A stretch of 37,130 bases of DNA, from the NCBI GenBank assembly GCA_018398765.1, contig JAHBMJ010000170.1, forward strand, positions 1 to 37,130, in the 5' to 3' direction. Each line of letters opens with the position of its first letter. The stretch's first letter is position 1. Positions 9,319-20,529 of the stretch are shown here, piece after piece. The notes beneath the pieces are model-generated. The model saw only the letters and a program-made list of their open reading frames with translations, did not search any database and was not told the DNA's origin. The position numbers and the translations under genes were made by a program. The stretch is from Chromera velia (Eukaryota > Sar > Chromeraceae).

Positions 9319-12300
9319 TTAATCGTCTTCAAGGTCGCTTTCCTCTTCCTCCTCTTCTGTTGCCTCTGAGTCATCGCCTTCCTCTCCCCCACCTACAGGG
9401 GGAAAGGAGACAGAGCCATTTGGATGGGCGGCTGGGGGTCCTGAGGGCCCCTCTCCGTCTCCATTTTCATCTGACTCCTCCCCTTCCTCTTCCCCCTCAC
9501 TTTCGCTGCCCGCTACTGGTCTTCTTTGCTTCCCACCGGATTGGTGGGGGGGCACAGAGGACATAGGAGGTGGGGGAGCCTCGACGGGCGGCTGCCGCCT
9601 CCTTACAGAAGAAGCAGAGGAAGAAGATGACGAGGACGACGAAGAAGAGGAGGAGTCAGATTGCCCTCCCTCGTCTCCTCCTCTGTCCATCCTGCCTCCC
9701 TCTATTTGCCCGACACCCCCCCCTCCCTGTGTGTCGTACTGATTCCCCCGCTCTCCTTCTCCTTCTTCGACTTCTTCTGCTCTGCTCGCCGGCTTCTTCT
9801 GGCGTTTTTTCGGGCGGACCGAAGATGAAGAGCGCGAGGGGGGTAGAGCATCAGGGGACTCTCCTCCCTGACCAGCCTGACGGGCGGGGATACCGTTGAC
9901 ATTCACTGCGGAGGATCCGGAGATTCCTCCCTCTTGCTGCTCTGCTGTGTCCAGAACAGATGCCTTCCTTTTGGCTCCCCTTGCCCCCCCACTCTTTGCC
10001 ATCCCTGCCTTGCCCCTGCCACCGCCACTCCTTCCCCCCCCCGCGAAAAACGAAGAGGCAGACGCACTAGCGGAGGCATGAACACCATCCGCTCCTCCTG
10101 ACCCCCCGCTGATTGCATGGTGCGACCTAGCGCCTGACTGGGCAGGCGGAGCGGGTGCAAGGCGGGTGGCGGGACGGTGCTGGGAGTCGTCCCACATGTA
10201 CGAAAACATCGAACGCACAGCAGGGAGTTCATCTGCGGCAGGGTCAATAGAGAAGGGGAGAAGTCGGAAGGACGGATTGGATCCATACGCACGATAGCAG
10301 ACGGCCAGGGTGGATTTGTCTGGTACCGTAGGTATTGAAACGGGCACCGTCTCTCTACCTGCCTCCTTTCCCTTCCCTTTCCCCCTCGAGGACGAGGAAG
10401 AAGCAGCAGAGACAGTCCCCCTCCCCTTGTTCTTCCCTTTGGACGTTGAGGTCAGGTCTTCAAGAACCTGTGCGTCTTCTTGTGAGGAGGAAGAAGGGGG
10501 AAGGTCTGCGGAAGACGACAGAAGGGTAAAGGGAATCGGGTCCTTACTTCTCTCTTCTTGCAACTGCCTCGTCTCTTCCTCCTTCATCATCCGTTTCTCA
10601 GAATGACCTGCTGCCTCTTTCTCGTGTCCCACCTCTTCTCCTCCTTCACTAGTCCCTCTCTGATGGGATAGTTGCCGGACGGCCACTGCTCCCCCCTCCG
10701 ATTTTACTGCTTTCTCCTCTTCCTCTTTCTGCAAGCCCTGCAAGAAGCGCTCACGTCGGCGAAGGAAGCCGTCATGCAGAAGCCGTCTCCTGCAGAGCGT
10801 GGTGTTACCCACGTAGAAGACTTTCCATCTCCAGTGGGCAGACCACCGGAATGCCTCCAAGGGAGAGGGCAACTCAGGGGGGGGGTTCCCCTTGAGGATT
10901 TCATTCTCTTCCTCCTGAAGAAAAGAGGGGGCTCCTGGGTAGTTCAGTGGGGGAGGAAGAACGGTAGGGTCCGGTGCGATGTCGACATCGTAGGGGAGAC
11001 GGTGTTTGATCACCTGCACATGGTCGTGTGTATGCAGCGATACGAGGAGGCAAGGTGCTCAATGCATCAATGCATGTCGATGTGCGAACGCAAAGACGGC
11101 TCACAGTTTCGAGTGTTTGGGGAAAGAAGAAGGTAATGCAGCTATAGCAGCAAGAAACGATGAACAAAAATCCACCACTCGTGGAGTGAGCTCCCTCAGG
11201 GATTGCAGACTTCATCAAGAAAACAGAGATGAAAGGGCTGGCTGGGGCTTCAAAGATCAAAAAGGGGGAAGAACGGAGAAGAACGGAGGAAAGGGGAGAA
11301 AAGAACCGAACAATCCATCGTAAAGAAGGACAGAAAGAAAAATCCTGAGCCTTTGCTGGGTGATGGATGCACTTTCTGCCACTTTGTTTGTGTTTCCCCT
11401 TCAGCTTATTGTTCTGTTCCCCCCCGCCTTTCTTCGGCTCACCCCCGGAAACTTGTCAAAAATTCGGCCCCGAGTCCCAAGATTCTGCAGAACTGTCTTC
11501 CTCGGTTCATCCCTTTCGTCCTTGGGCATTCTTCTCAGACCCAACACAAACAACTGCATCCACCCCCCACTGGTGGCCCGTGTCCGTCTCTTCCCGTCGG
11601 CCTCCCCCGCATCGTCCGTCCCCACCGCAGTGATCACGGCGTCGAACAGCTCGCAGGTGTTCGCTTTCATCAAACACGACACCACAGCGCCTGGGTAGAG
11701 ATACTCCGTCCCACTGCCGCACTTCTGGGGAAGAAGACGAAACCAACCTTTGCAGGGCTCTTTCACCGGGACTGCAGCACACACAGAGAGCAGAAGTGAG
11801 GATAGCGAAGTGGATAGACAAACTCTTGAGATGACAACGCCTCGACATCTTACCTGTCTGGGACTGCAAGACACAACGAGCGGATTGCTGACTATCTTGC
11901 TTTTGCAAGAAGAAAACAAGGGCTAGCTGTCGACGGGCAGGAGGTCTGATTAGGCAGTCACGCATCCCTTCCACAAAAGGCAAAGAAAAAACACAGGGCA
12001 AAAAAAGAGAGCAGAAAGCTATTCCATGAACAGAAACAATAAATGAAGGCAGTGAAATGCAAACAGGAAAAGAAATTACTGACGGGAAGGCTCTACGAAG
12101 TGGCGCGCACTACAGAACACCGTCTGCTTCTCAGCTTCTCTCGGGTGCTGTTTGAACGCAATCCACACACCGAAACGCTCGCGCTCATCTGTACCTGCAC
12201 CTCCCCCTGTCCCCCCTCTGAAATCGGAACCCGCAACAGCCGCACCATATGCATGCGGGTCCGAAATTTGACCATTCCACCAGGCAATCTCATCCCCCCT

Positions 12301-15300
12301 CTGTGTGGGCCATGCCACCTGAACCTCCGTACCCACCGACAGTCGGTACCTGCCTATGAAATATTGACCCTCTTGGAACCCATAGTTCTTCCCTCCCGGA
12401 AGCAAATTCTCATCGTCAGACTCACACAACAACACCCCGTCTTCCTCCACTTGAGCCGACGGGCTGACAAGGGCCCTTCCCTTGACGGTCCCGGAAGACA
12501 TTGGGACGACTGACTCAACGCCTCGAGACTCGAAAATTCCTCCGTAGAACGGCCCAATGCCACCGAGACGCTCTCGCTGTGATCGTTTCACAACCTCCAA
12601 CGCTCGGCGGCCTGTCAATGTCCCCTTTCTGAGAGGTTGGGTGATCACAGGAACTGGCGGAGGAGCCTCTACCTTCTCTCGCTTGCGCTTCTGCGCACTG
12701 GCGGGCTGGACCCGATCTCCCCCCCACTCCCCCCGCTCTCCGTCCCCAGCCAACCCTCCCCCTCTTTGTGTCCCCGAAAGAGGAGCATAAAACTGTGCGG
12801 GCCTGATGTTTGTCTGGAACATCTGTGCAGCCCTGACCTTCCGCCTCTGCACGATCACCCGACCTAGTAGAATGATCAACAAACAGAGGAGCACTTCCCT
12901 CTTCACATCCCTCACCCGATCTTCCCACTCCCGCTCCTTCTTCTTCACTTTCTCCTGCAAGCAACATTTTGGCGGAAGAAAAAAAAAATGAAGGGAAAAC
13001 AAACAGTGCGACAGTCGGACAGGAAGAGAGATTGAACGAACGGCAGACCGGAGAAACAAACAAAGAAAAGCAAGATGAGATGAGCGTGTCAGTGCAGGGC
13101 CCAAAGAGACAACGCAAAAAGCAGGCACACATTTCCGGTGCCAGTCTTATGTTCTTGCTCTTTTTCTGTATCGTGTGCATCGGAATGTGTGCCCCCCTTC
13201 CCCTCCACCACCGATTCCCTCTCTCCTCGCAGCGCCAGGTCTTAAAAAAGACCAACGAGAAACAAGCAAAAAATCTGATAGACCGACAATCAACCCTCTT
13301 TTCCTATCCCACTCTCACGCTCAACACCCCACAGATAGACAGAAAAAGGGACTGACCATTGTCTCTTCCCCCAATCTCTCAGCATCTCTCTGGACTGTCT
13401 GAAAGAGCTGAGCCCATGCCTCCTCCATGGCACGTTTCTCTTGTTGCTTGTCTGCCATAAGCTCTTGAACCACACCAAGGAACCGCGGTCGCTCATCCGT
13501 CTTAACGGCCCGATCATCCCAAAACGCAGGGGGATCAGACGCCAAGAGGTCCAGCAGCTTCTCGCGTTCGCAGCTCAATCCCGCACACGCTCGCACGGCC
13601 TCCTCGTCTCCTGTTGGCAAAGTCAAACCGTACTCTGCCTCGAATCTGTCTCTGCAGTTCATCAGAGGCTTATGGAACCTCTCGAGCAGACGACGGGCAG
13701 ACTGGTACTCGTCCATGCTCCCTGCTGCTGGCCCTCCACCTCGCGCGAGGGGAGCAACAAACTGAGTCCCGCTGACAGAGGCGACCTGCACACCAAAACT
13801 CATAAAACGGGAAGTGAAAGGAAGGAAGGGTGTAGCGGAAACAGGTCGGCGAGCAGGATTGCACTCACTGGGCTTTACAACAAGCAAACAAGTATTTTCT
13901 TGTTTACGTCCCGCAGAAAGAAGACACAGGGAAAAAAAAAAAGAAAACAAAGTAGAAAATGAAGTAAATAAGTAAAGAGCAAGACACCCACGCACCCGTC
14001 CACCGCCAAACGCCCCCACACGGACGCACGCACTCGCATCTACGCCCATACGAAGAGGACACAGAGAGATCGAACAAATGAGCGAAAACCAAAACGCCTC
14101 AACTCAAACAGGGCACCATCCCTCACTCGTAGTAGGAAAGAAAGAAAGAAAGAAAACAAAGCGGGGAAGGATGGGGCATTGGAGCAAGATATTTCGATTT
14201 AGAGGTGAGAGGTTTGATTTCAAGCGTATTACTTCTGAGGAAAGAAACGACAGAAAAGGAACAACTGGGCGTCAACAAACAAGGAAGAGAATCAAGCGAA
14301 AATTTGCAACAACAACAACAACAACAGAGAAACGGATAAATCCGTCTTTGCAACAGGTCGGAACAAACCGATAAAACTGCAATGAATTTACGCAGCGCAC
14401 AAACCTGAGAGGACTCTCTTCCCCTGTCTCCCTGCATCATCAGCATCATGTCTGCATGAAGGTCTTCAGAGACACCAGAAGTGGAGGGACCGATGGCAAG
14501 GGGTCGGTCTTCTGTATCCTCCGCGGCGTCTCCTCCCTGTTCCTGTGACGCCCCCTCCTCTTTTCCCTTCTCCTTTCTGTGCAACAGCCTCGCGTACTTG
14601 CACGCTGGGTGGAGACGCCAAGCCTGCAGGCAAACACGCAATTCAATCAGAAGGAAAGAAAGAACAAATCAATCAAGAATTAAGTGCTGTCGGGGGTCTC
14701 AGAGAGCATAGGTGAGTGGATGGAAGGTAAAGCTCATGGAGAAATGGACGTAAATCCAAAGACAAGACAGTGCAAGATTAAGAAATTAGCTGCCACGGAT
14801 AGACAAACAGCTCTATGTCACACGATCAGGTTCAAAGGAGGCCAGCAAGCCTTGCTGACTGGCTCGCTCTCAGATAGATTGAAGAACTTGCGTATCGGGG
14901 CGCTGACTGACCATTTTCTGTTTTTCAGTCATTTGCCTCCATTCGTCTCCTATCCTGGTGGCAAGATCCTGCAGACACACAGACAGACAGAAAATCGGGG
15001 AGTAAGCGAGAGTGTGTGTGAAAGAGACGGTAACGGAGAGGGAGATGCGAAGAGAGAGAGGGAGGGAGAGAGAGAGAGAGAGAGATGACACAGACACAAA
15101 GTCACTTGCCCTTTTTGAGTTCATCATGAGACCTTGCATTGCAGCGGCCTCAAAACTTGATTCACTCCATTTGAATACCTCCCGACTGTGTAGCAAAAAA
15201 GTTGGGTTAGGCACAAACACACAAGACAGGTGGGAAGCGAGAGGGGGAAAAACGAAAGGAAGAGAAGTGGCCATCACGTTTTCTTTTCTCCGCCTGCCTG

Positions 15301-15491
15301 GAATGTCACTCACTTCTCCCCCCAGACCTCCCCTCTCTCTGTCTGCCTACTTATGCATGTGCGCCTTCCTGTGCCTGCCTGACCACTGCAGAGTTGATTG
15401 CGTTGCCCGCTTCCCTCGCCAGCTTCATCAGGTAAGGCCGACGCGCGTGGGCATAGCAGTTGTAGGGGTTCAGACCGTCCGTCTGCCCTCG

Positions 15492-15531
<40 letters not shown>

Positions 15532-18145
15532 GGAGGGAGCAAACAAAATGGGGCAGGGATTGAGGGAAGAGGAGGCAATGGAGAAGTGCCGTGAAGGAAG
15601 ATGAAGGGACAGAAGACTCACTCGGGGGTCGCGTCTTCCAGTTGCCCCATCAGTCGCAGAAAGAAAAACCGAACAAAGTCAACCTTATCTCTTGAAGCTT
15701 TTGCTTTCATGTCCCCGGTGTTGTGAGAGGTGGCCACTCACAGTTCCACCAAGTGAGGAAAAGCAGGTAAAGCGTGAGAGAGAAAAAGAGAAAAGCTGAC
15801 TGACCTTGTACTCATGGGCCTTGTTTCTCACTTTGTCGGGCAAGTCGTCCTCTCCGACTTCCTGTATCCATCTGGTCATCTGGGTCTTCCAGCCGTCTGG
15901 GTCGTCAGGGGGCGGGCTGTGCTTGATGACGTCCTCCAGCATGCGCTCGTCTGCTTCTGTGGGGGCAGCGGAGGGACGCCGACTTGCCTGGGCCCTGGAG
16001 TCTTCCTGTGGGTCCGCAGGCCCCGGCATCCCCGTTGCATGGGGCCCTTCAGACCTCTGCTCTCCTGGAAATTTGGAAAATGAGGAAAGGGGGTGGTGTC
16101 TCTGGCTGTCAGCAGTCAATCCCATTCCTCCGCCCCCCCCTGCTGCTGCGTGCTGGATTGCAAGGCCGTAGAGGTACCCCCGTGCTTTCTCCCTGGCTTG
16201 ATTTTCCGCAACAACCTTCTTTGCCGCTGCATTTGCTTTCGCGCACTCGGCAAGAGCAGCAGCGATTGCTGCGGGGTCGGCGAGCTGGGGAGGGATGCTT
16301 GATGGAGGCAAAGTGCCCTGAACAAATGCGGGAGTGGAACGGCAGTGGCTACCCATGGCCCCCGGGAGTGGAGAGGAAGCCGGGTGACTTCCTGTTTGTT
16401 GGATTTGCTGCTGTTCTTCTTCTCCTGCACTTTCCTTAGGTCCACCAGACAAAGCGACCCTTTTTGCCTTCTTTCTTTTCTTGATGATGTTCTCAAAGAT
16501 CGTTTTGGGTGCCGTGAAACGGGAAAGAAATGACTTTTGGTACAAAATCAGAAGATCTCGGTCGACGGATCTTTTCTTAATGGCATCAATTTGTTCCTCC
16601 ATATACGCTTCCTCTGAGGGGGAGAGGGGAGGGAAGGAATCTGGGCGGAGGGATATTTTGAAGGAACACACGAGAGGGGCATCTCTCGGCCTTCTCTGAG
16701 TAAAAAGAGACGGAAAGAATTCAGTGGCACTTCTGAGTGAGTGCTCAAGAGGTAAACCCTCTCTTTTGGGCTTCCAGCCAAGGACTGGAGGGCCCTCAGG
16801 AGCGGCCTCCTCCTCCGCCTGGCCCCCCGTCTCCTCTTCCACGGNNNNNNNNGGGGGGGGGGGGGGGTTCGACCTGATCTCCTTCGAAGGGAGCGATGGC
16901 GGAGACAGGCACGCTGTCATCTCTCAGGTCTTTCTGCTTCTCCAGGAGAGGAGAAGGGAGAGGAGGGACAGCAGCCCCCGGCTCCGAGGCTGATGAGGGA
17001 GCTGCAGTTGCTTCGACCGCAGTGGGCACACCGTTTATGTTGTTGGTCTCCTTTCCCCTTTCCTTCTCTGCTGACGAGGAAGGCGGGGCACTTCCATGGT
17101 CGCCCTCAACCTCTACCTCTGCTGCTGCCAGTTTCGGATTCGGGGGCATCATCCTGTTCTCTTTGCCCTCCTTCTGTGTCACCCCATCTGCATCTTCACC
17201 CGGAATTTCACCCGGAATCTCCGTTTCCACTTTGTCAACAGGGGAAACAGACGAAGAGGAGGAGGAGGAAAGAGGATCGCCAACAAGCAATCCGTTTGCG
17301 TTTGGAATGGGAGGGGCAGGATAAGGAGGGGAGGGGTCGGCATTCAATCGGTGGCCCGCTCCTTCCCTCGAACCTTCTTGCTTCTCTTCCCCTTCCCCCC
17401 TTTCCTCTCCCTCACTCCCACTGCCCTTTCCGTCCCCCGCCTCGTTCGGTTTCTGTACATTCTCCTTCCCTTCCCTCAATGAGGGAAGAACGAGGGCCGC
17501 TTCTTCATCCATATCCACCATTTCCGCATCCTCTCCTCCTTCTCCTTCCGCAACCCCTTCCGTCTCATCTGCAGGGTCCGAGGCCGGATGGGAAAAAAAT
17601 GCAGCAGGGGCCAGACGAGCAGCTTTCCACGCTGTAACGGGTACCTCATGTGTGAAGTAAGAGGAAAGACGAACGGCCGAGGCTGTACGGTCGACGCGAC
17701 AATGACGGATGAAGCGGGCCCCCGCGGGATCGGGGGGCCACTGGGCCCAGTCGGGCGGCGCCTTGTGGGGCGGGACTGCCCCCGGAGGGAAGGGAGGCGG
17801 TAGCTGCCCCGGACCCATTGGCGGTGGAAGCGCAGACGATCGGTTCTGCAAAGAAGGGTCCATACTGACGGGAAACCCTGGGACAAAACCAGAAGCTGCC
17901 AGGGCTGCAGTTGCAGCAACAGCTGCGTGAGGCTGGGTGGCAATTTGCCAAGGAGGAACGGCGGGGGGCTCCGCTGGAGGCACGGTCGCAAAGACGTCGC
18001 CTGACAATTCAGCGAGAAAGCCGGCAAGCAGCTGTGCCTGGTTCTGGGTCCTTGATGCGTTTTTGACCTTTTTTCGTTTTGACACAGGGAGGGGGTTGAT
18101 TGCGGGACGGTAGTAGTCTCTCACAGGAATTTTGAGTTTCAGGGC

Positions 18146-18190
<45 letters not shown>

Positions 18191-18275
18191 CACACACTCA
18201 CTAACACACACAAAATTACACACACACACACACACGTGTGTGTGTGAGAGAGAGAGAGAGAGAAGAGAGACAGAC

Positions 18276-18323
<48 letters not shown>

Positions 18324-18412
18324 AGAGAGGGAGTGAGAGAGAGAGAGAAGAGAGAGAAGAGGGAGAGAGAGAGAGACAGAAGAGAGAGAGAGAGAGAGAG
18401 AGAGAAGAGAGN

Positions 18413-18444
<32 letters not shown>

Positions 18445-19701
18445 ATACGAGAGAGACCCTTGGGGGTGGGGTGCGGAAGCAACGCGAAAAAGGCACGGAG
18501 AGAGACAAGAAGAAAACACGAGGAGGACGGACCTCTGTGAGGACTTTGATTTTCTTCAAAGCGTATCTGGCATAGTAGCCTGACCCAATGCGACTGCGTG
18601 AACAGAGGAAGAAGGGGGAGGAGGGTGGAATCGATCAGTGGACAAATAGAAAGGGAATTGCAGTCCGAAAAATTCGAACAGTGCCGTCTCAGGGCACACA
18701 CAAAGGGAAGGAAAGAAGGAAAAGGGTGTCCAAATCAACGCGCAGATTTTTGTGGAGAGTGGAATGCACGCGCACAAAGCAGCACCGATACAAAGAAAAG
18801 CCCTCCCTGTCAGAAGACCGAGCAAATGCATATCTCTTGTCTTGTCTTCTTTAATGACTGACGGTATCCCTTTCCTTGGGGCGATATCCAGAGCCGGTAC
18901 CGGCGCGGGCTGAGGTTGCTGAGATGCCGCTTGAGCCCCCCGATGACTGCCCATCCCCCCTCCACCAGGGGAGCCGTGTGGTCCCACGCCAGCCGAGAGG
19001 GGACCTCCCCAACGGCCCGCCCCTCCTCCTGAGGGGGAGGCGCTTGGCTGCGGCCTTGACGAGGAGGCAGCTGAGCCAGCGAACCCGCCTGCTGAGGCAC
19101 CGCCCCCGTTCAGGTCAAACACGGGTACTCCCCCTGAGTGCATAAGATTTTGCTGGTGAGCCTCGTTTGCGAACTCCGAGTCCATCATCATGGAGGGCCC
19201 GTGCTCCTGTAGCATGGCCAGTCGGGGGTCTGCAGGGCACACGGGGAGAGGAGAGGGGGGAAAGGAATTAGTGAAGAATACAGCATCAAGGAGGGCTCAG
19301 AGAAGAGGAATAATGGCAGTTTAATCTGGAGACTGGGGCATACCTCCTTGGGTGAAGTGAGTCGCATCCCTGTGGTCGGGTACTGTTGGATTCAGTTGGC
19401 GAGAGTGCCCAATGACTGATAGTGCAAGGCGGGCAAGCAGCAAGATCGCACGGGAACGCTCTTCTTCGCTAATGGAATCGCCATTCTCCGTCCATCCACT
19501 GAAAGTGTCCTCGAGACGGTCGTGGAGGTCCCGCAAACTGAAAGGCAATAATTTCGTTACCCATTCTGGAGGGTTCTGGTGATCAACCTGTTGAAGCTCT
19601 TCTTCGGACTCAGGTAGAGCTTCCTCAGCACAATCTAGCTTCCTCAAAACTTCCTGGACGGCCTGGAAGCCGACAGAATCTACCTCTAGCTCTTCAGTCA
19701 T
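9319..19701 (-). CDS. Gene 2: large acidic low-complexity protein, possible divergent HMG box and Tudor-like domain
   Basis: There are thirteen exons (minus): 19701-19344, 19229-18863, 18593-18533, 18145-15805 (contains an 8-N gap), 15684-15622, 15482-15384, 15178-15110, 14968-14912, 14623-14405, 13785-13357, 12954-12084, 11771-11443 and 11013-9319. Phases match at every junction; the acceptors of the 15684 and 15178 exons are the weakest. The product is about 2,300 residues. The start MTEELEVDSV opens a short helical region. The long fourth exon is Pro/Glu/Ser-rich with a KKRKKAKR basic cluster. The small exons 15482-14405 give NPYNCYAHARRPYLMKL, then RIGDEWRQMTEKQK, which resembles the start and core of an HMG box with an insertion. 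RYRLSVGTEVQVAW...WWNGQI in exon 11 looks Tudor- or PWWP-like. The C-terminus is Ser-rich then strongly acidic (SEATEEEEEESDLEDD-like). A nuclear, chromatin-associated role is inference. Confidence 0.7.
15049..15086 (-). repeat. (GA)n microsatellite in gene 2 intron 7
   Basis: AG-rich repeats on the plus strand appear as (TC)n on the sense strand. They lie just downstream of the GC-type donor of the exon ending at 15110. Confidence 0.8.
15494..15529 (-). repeat. (GA)n microsatellite before gene 2 exon 6
   Basis: A (GA)n run on the plus strand reads (TC)n on the sense strand immediately before the exon 6 acceptor (GGGCAG|ACG). It probably serves as a very long polypyrimidine tract. Confidence 0.8.
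16845..16852. other. Assembly gap (8 N) beside a poly-G run, inside gene 2 exon 4
   Basis: Eight N abut a G14 run (proline codons on the sense strand). The reading frames on the two sides differ by one, so the gap size is wrong rather than the gene being broken. Residue numbering after this point in gene 2 is approximate. Confidence 0.9.
18150..18445 (-). repeat. (CA)n and (GA)n microsatellites in gene 2 intron 3
   Basis: The plus strand has (CA)n at 18150-18185, then mixed CA, then about 200 bases of GA repeats. On the sense strand this is (TC)n followed by (TG)n running straight into the TGCAG acceptor at 18146. One unresolved N lies at 18412. Long Ser-Leu and Arg-Glu frames here are artefacts. 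Confidence 0.85.
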
Positions 19702-20021
19702 CCCTTCTCAACAGGGGCGTGCTCTCTGAGTGGAGAAGGAAGGAACAGAGCGTCTGAACACAAACAGGCACAGACAGTAAACTGCACACAAAAGACAGGA
19801 AGAACAAAAATCATATGGGTCGAAGGATGCAGGTCTACTGAGCAGCTAACAAAGGAAAGAAATTTGAGTGCAGCTTGCCCGAGTCCGGGAAGTGCACAAC
19901 CGTCGAAACGGCCACGCATGTGGAGCTGTCAACCGAAATTGTATTTTTCTTCTGTGACGCACTGCACATGTGCACACACGTGCCTTCTTGACCCGAAGAG
20001 GCGCGCGAAGTATCGGTCAAA

Positions 20022-20045
20022 TTGATGATTGAGGGTTTTGTGCAT
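20022..20045 (+). repeat. TGATGATYRAGG...GCAT motif, copy 1 (divergent)
   Basis: TTGATGATTGAGGG then TTTTGTGCATG. It matches the two longer copies at 20501 and 22061 in the same orientation, with a short deletion before GCAT. Confidence 0.5.
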
Positions 20046-20079
20046 GAAAGCATGGGCTCTTTCTGAAAACTGTGAGTGC

Positions 20080-20097
20080 GGCGCGCCATGGCGCGCC
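20080..20097. promoter_or_regulatory. Perfect 18-base palindrome GGCGCGCCATGGCGCGCC
   Basis: The sequence equals its own reverse complement. It sits 380 bases upstream of the gene 2 start codon, in a G+C island next to AT-rich DNA. It may be a dyad binding site; no function is shown. Confidence 0.55.
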
Positions 20098-20500
20098 CCA
20101 ATATTATATGCGAATTACGGGGGGGCGCGACGATGCCTCACCACATGAGACGACGTCATGAGACTACGTGATACTACGTGCATGCCAAGCATGCAACCGA
20201 ATTCGAACGTATATATATGTCATCGACTCTCTTCTTCACTGCATAACTGCCTGCACAGTCACTCAACAGGAAGTTCACAGAGTGTCAGGTTGTCTATAGG
20301 GTTATGTCGCTGTGTGTTCAACACTGCTTTGGCTTTCTAGGAGCTTCACATCGTCACGTTTTGCGGTTTTACATCCAACTTGTGTTTCTGTCTACCATGA
20401 CGGATCACCGAGGAGGTGCCGACAAAGAAGAAAGGCTCAGGGGCCGACCAGATGGCCTGACGATTGACAGACTCTTTGCCAACTCCTTGTCGGACTGTTT

Positions 20501-20527
20501 GTGATGATTAAGGTTTTTGTTATGCAT
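20501..20527 (+). repeat. TGATGATYRAGG...GCAT motif, copy 2
   Basis: GTGATGATTAAGGT then TTTTGTTATGCAT. It is close to identical to 22061-22087 over 27 bases. Confidence 0.6.
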
Positions 20528-20529
20528 AT

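Larger units (their letters stand above)
19702..20500. promoter_or_regulatory. Upstream region of gene 2, part of the divergent intergenic region
   Basis: This lies upstream of the gene 2 start, on the side facing gene 3. It holds a perfect 18-base palindrome at 20080-20097, GCGCGC words near 20000, TGACGTCAT-like and repeated ACTACGTG words near 20150-20180, and GCATGC words near 20180-20192. No TATA box can be assigned with confidence. ORFs here are not supported as genes. Confidence 0.35.

Noticed and set aside
15310-15621. Alternative frame for gene 2 exon 6 (ADGRSEPLQLLCPRAS...)
   Set aside because: It fits one possible donor phase but is low-complexity. The chosen frame (NPYNCYAHARRPYLM) is protein-like and phase-consistent with both neighbours.
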